The notes under the pieces: model-generated | What the model was told of the DNA's origin: nothing | Databases searched by the model: none | Seen by the model: only the letters and a program-made list of their open reading frames with translations | NCBI GenBank assembly: GCA_050633105.1 | Contig: JBOEFW010000047.1 | Coordinates: 32,945 to 96,944 of the forward strand | Source: Aureispira sp050633105 | GTDB taxonomy: Bacteria; Bacteroidota; Bacteroidia; Chitinophagales; Saprospiraceae | Length of the DNA: 64,000 nucleotides | Reading direction: 5' to 3' | Translations under genes and position numbers: made by a program | Part shown: one piece after another, positions 61,313-64,000 of the stretch | Position numbering within the stretch: the stretch's first letter is position 1 | How the letters are laid out: every line of letters begins with the position of its first letter

Positions 61313-62351
61313 ACTTTTTTTTAGCTTAGTTATATTATTTTTTGGAAACTTTAAAGTGTTTGCACAAAAAACGATTACTCCTTATTTCTATAATTTAGAT
61401 TATGAGGAAAAAAAAATGTATACAATAGATTTTGATTCACTTTTTATAGCTACACCAAATTTAAAAAGTTTTGGATTTGTCAGTTACAAAAAGAAGAATC
61501 GAATAAAGGATAAACTAAAGATATCAGACTTTTTGTGCGACTTGGATTCTTTGGAATACATAAAAATATCAGTAAACAATGCTATTTTACCAAAATGTTT
61601 AAATAGTATGCAATATATTAAATATTTAGATTTGCATACTGATTCTATATTTAATGGGGATGTTTTTTTTGATGACATGTCTGAAATGGATAGTTTGAAA
61701 ATATTAAGAATAACAGCACCTAACTGTACAAAAACGTCTATATTTTCAACTATAGCTACACTTCCGAATGTAAGAGGTTTATACTTAAACATTCCGAAAG
61801 TTAATAACATTTCTAGTGATGTAGGTAGTATGGATTCTCTTAATAGTCTGTTTATTATTACGAATGAGCTACTTGAAATTCCAAAAACTCTATCTAACTT
61901 AAAGCAATTGGAACAATTAGGACTTTGTTTCAATTGGAATAATGGGGCTAATTTTAGCATACTGGCAAAATTACCAATTTTAGAAAAGCTTTCAGATGAG
62001 AGTAAAGTTTATTACAAATATCTTCATGAAGATTTGAGGCTTCTATTAAAATTAGAGGAGCTATTTATAAATACTGATTTCTCTGAAAAGGAAACTATAA
62101 ATACATTATCTGCCTTATCTAATTTAAAAAAATTACATATAGAAGTAACCTCGCATACAAGTGCTAGAATAGCAGAAAATATTGTTCTTTTAAAGGAAAT
62201 TGATAAGGTTTTTTTATTGCCTCAAGGATTTTGGACTCGTCTGAAAGCTAATAGAATTAGACGAAAAGTAGAAAGACTTACAAATGGTGAAGTTCAATTA
62301 CGAGTTGGGTATATAAATCTGAAATACCTTAAGAAAATGAAAAAAAAGTAA
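61302..62351 (+). CDS. Exported leucine-rich-repeat protein, candidate immunity protein
   Basis: A 349-residue protein. A signal peptide (MYIRLFFSLVILFFGNFKVF, cleavage near AQ) is followed by irregular leucine-rich repeats: FLCDLDSLEYIKISVNN, DMSEMDSLKILRITAPN, VGSMDSLNSLFIITNE, LSNLKQLEQLGLCF, LSALSNLKKLHIEV. The ATG overlaps the last 11 bases of the toxin gene, so translation is coupled. The position directly after an Rhs toxin end and the export to the periplasm suit an immunity protein binding the metalloprotease. LRR immunity is unusual, so this stays inference. Confidence 0.7.
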   Translation: MYIRLFFSLVILFFGNFKVFAQKTITPYFYNLDYEEKKMYTIDFDSLFIATPNLKSFGFVSYKKKNRIKDKLKISDFLCDLDSLEYIKISVNNAILPKCLNSMQYIKYLDLHTDSIFNGDVFFDDMSEMDSLKILRITAPNCTKTSIFSTIATLPNVRGLYLNIPKVNNISSDVGSMDSLNSLFIITNELLEIPKTLSNLKQLEQLGLCFNWNNGANFSILAKLPILEKLSDESKVYYKYLHEDLRLLLKLEELFINTDFSEKETINTLSALSNLKKLHIEVTSHTSARIAENIVLLKEIDKVFLLPQGFWTRLKANRIRRKVERLTNGEVQLRVGYINLKYLKKMKKK

Positions 62352-62652
62352 AGCGGTGTTCCACCTCGGGAGTGGCCATCCATAGCCTAGGCTTACGCTC
62401 TTTGTACCACAGGTACAAGCTATCCCGAGTAGTTGAAAAACTATCATTTGCCAGTCGCAGCATTACTCCCTTTGGTCGTGAGCACGGTTCTATCATGGCT
62501 CTGGGTGCTCCATGCTCGCAGTTCCTTTGTGCTACAAGTACAAGCCAGCCCGACAGCTGTTCCCATGCTTACAACCCTGTAAGTGTTCAGGTGTGCAAGG
62601 ACTATACAGCTTTAGTGTGTTATATGCTTGGAGAGTGTGCAGAGGCATTTAA
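62352..62652. other. Spacer of atypical composition before the orphan Rhs tip
   Basis: This 301-bp stretch is clearly richer in G and C than its AT-rich neighbours. It contains a related pair of ~29-bp segments (CTTTGTACCACAGGTACAAG near 62399, and CTTTGTGCTACAAGTACAAG near 62524). The ORF across it shows no protein-like features. It may be a remnant of a mobile sequence or a recombination spacer. Confidence 0.4.
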
Positions 62653-62669
62653 AAAAATGTTGCGGGGTA

Positions 62670-63002
62670 TTATCAATATAGGGATCGGCTGGGTTCGAGT
62701 ACAATTGAGGCGAACGAGCAAGGCCAAGTGATTAGTTATGAGGAGTATTATCCTTATGGGGCTAGTGCTTATCGGGTGGCTGCTTCTGGGGTTGATTTGA
62801 GCTTGAAAAGGTACAGATTTACGGGAAAGGAAAGGGATGAGGAAACTGGGTTGGATTACTTTGGAGTGAGGTATTATGCTTCATGGTTGGGTCGTTGGAC
62901 GAGTGGCGATCCTGGGGGCTTTGTGGATGGTCTCAACCTTTACAGATACACAAGGAATAATCCTGTTAATGGGATTGACGCGGAGGGTTATAGTACGGAG
63001 AA
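62670..63002 (+). repeat. Rhs core repeat, copy 2 (orphan tip)
   Basis: Collinear with 59980-60312 with no indel. Differences are scattered and mostly at third codon positions, so the copies have been diverging under protein constraint. Confidence 0.85.
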
Positions 63003-63987
63003 GGTGGAAAAGCCTAAGCCACCACCAGTTGATCCACCAAAGAAAAAATCTACACAAAATTATGCCCCTTATGGATTCTTATCACAAGAAAAAGAAAAGC
63101 CTATATCTCCTATTGTCTATGGAGAAACATATGAGGTTCATAGTGCTGTTTTTTCAGAAAAGTTAGTCGATGATCTTTTATCTGGTAAACTTTCTACTTC
63201 AGAAGAGTTGCAAAAGGAAATACAACGAATAAAAGGCAAAGGCTTCAAAGATGTAGATGCAGAACGTTATGCGACCCAACACTATAATGCTCCAGGAGGT
63301 ATAGATAAAGATGGAGATTCTCAAGTAGTAAGTGTCTTAAATTCTACTAGTGAAGATTTGACAATTTATGGGTATTACAATGCTTCTGATAATGGATCAT
63401 TGTGGAGGTATAAAATTATTGGAGGGAATGAAGAAAAAAACGCACCTACAATGTTTTACACTTGGGAAGTAGACCCTAATACAATGCAGCCAGTAGAATG
63501 GGATGCAGAGTTTTATGCTAATTTGCCCTCATCTTATACTGATCAAACATTTGAAGAAGGAATGGCTCTTTCAAGCAAAACTGCTTTTACAGTAGTAAGT
63601 GTTTTGTCGCTTGGAGCAAGTTTTTATGGTGCTGGAGCAGCAAGTGCAGCACTAACCGCTGCTAAAGCTTCTGGAACAACCCTAGAAGTAGTAAGTGCAA
63701 CTGGCACTTTAAATTCTGCAAAGTTTTTTGCTGGTAATGCTATAATAGGTATGCTTTATAGTGCAGAAAGTTCTAGCGGGGTTACAGGAGAAGGAATTAT
63801 AGAACGTAATCTTAATAAAGAAGGCAAAGTGTTGTTCAACGGTGGAAAAACTCTCTCATCTACTTTAGGAGGAGGTAGAGGTTTGTTTATGATAGCAACA
63901 AACCCTGCAAATGCTATGACCATTTTTAACAGCGTAACTAGTTTAAAAAGTGCTACTGGTGCTTATCTAAGTAATGAGACAGGTTAA
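62728..63987 (+). CDS. Orphan Rhs C-terminal tip with a second, unrelated toxin end
   Basis: The frame is open from 62653 (after a TAA at 62650) and from 62671 encodes YQYRDRLGSSTIEANEQGQV, the Rhs core of the main gene. Only a GTG at 62728, inside the core, could start it. The core ends GGFVDGLNLYRYTRNN. The ~300 residues after it differ completely from the metalloprotease end. They include a long Ala/Gly/Ser-rich hydrophobic stretch (SVLSLGASFYGAGAASAALT, about residue 290), suggesting membrane insertion. No upstream secretion or Tc parts are present. It is best explained as a displaced tip, silent until recombined into the main gene. The toxin type is not recognised. Confidence 0.75.
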   Translation: MISYEEYYPYGASAYRVAASGVDLSLKRYRFTGKERDEETGLDYFGVRYYASWLGRWTSGDPGGFVDGLNLYRYTRNNPVNGIDAEGYSTEKVEKPKPPPVDPPKKKSTQNYAPYGFLSQEKEKPISPIVYGETYEVHSAVFSEKLVDDLLSGKLSTSEELQKEIQRIKGKGFKDVDAERYATQHYNAPGGIDKDGDSQVVSVLNSTSEDLTIYGYYNASDNGSLWRYKIIGGNEEKNAPTMFYTWEVDPNTMQPVEWDAEFYANLPSSYTDQTFEEGMALSSKTAFTVVSVLSLGASFYGAGAASAALTAAKASGTTLEVVSATGTLNSAKFFAGNAIIGMLYSAESSSGVTGEGIIERNLNKEGKVLFNGGKTLSSTLGGGRGLFMIATNPANAMTIFNSVTSLKSATGAYLSNETG

Positions 63988-64000
63988 AATCACGAAAAGG

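Noticed and set aside
62372..62731. 119-codon ORF before the orphan Rhs tip
   Set aside because: It crosses into the Rhs core in a different frame and has no protein-like pattern.

Overview
The window looks like part of a plasmid, or a plasmid-derived integrative element, from an AT-rich member of the Bacteroidota. A Saprospira/Aureispira-type organism is my best guess. The evidence is candidate Bacteroidota -7 promoter boxes (TAnnTTTG) before several genes, a Rep_3 initiator with iterons, ParA plus a small partner, mobilisation genes, KilA-N and BRO proteins, and ArdC-, RadC- and MobC-like proteins of plasmid type. Two runs of N (14976-15088 and 15577-15591) are assembly gaps.

1-20 kb is a defence island. 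It holds a GmrSD-type DUF262/DUF1524 nuclease; an operon of an Hsp90/MORC-like ATPase fused to a histidine-kinase module, a receiver protein and an HNH nuclease; a convergent operon of DUF4007 protein, large ATPase and PAPS-reductase-like PP-loop enzyme; a serine recombinase; and a short prokaryotic Argonaute (MID-PIWI) with a SMEK-APAZ partner. Both N-gaps are copies of one insertion sequence, each flanked by a 6-bp target duplication. One copy breaks the recombinase near codon 6. The other cuts off the last ~42 codons of the Argonaute. Those codons survive in frame on the far side of the gap, so the native protein was about 489 residues.

19.4-43 kb is the plasmid backbone: KilA-N protein, exported Sel1-repeat protein, XRE regulator, a conjugative-type ATPase, a Replic_Relax protein, RadC-like JAB protein, MobC-like protein, relaxase, VirD4/TraG-like coupling ATPase, two related tyrosine recombinases, a 3' fragment of initiator tRNA-Met immediately before the second recombinase (probable attachment site), Rep with an 11-copy iteron origin, a palindrome-rich AT tract, parA and its partner, a second KilA-N paralogue, a BRO protein with a palindromic operator candidate, a DUF7222-like protein, an ArdC-like protein without its HExxH motif, and a remnant of a second TraG gene. 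No type IV secretion channel genes are visible, so the element looks mobilisable rather than self-transmissible.

44-64 kb is a Tc (ABC) toxin locus. It has a very large TcA subunit (3226 aa) and a single-chain TcB-TcC/Rhs fusion (2475 aa) whose variable end is a zincin metalloprotease (HEFGHIFGLSD). An overlapping gene for an exported leucine-rich-repeat protein is the immunity candidate. Downstream lies a displaced Rhs tip that repeats 333 bp of the core without indels and carries a different toxin end.
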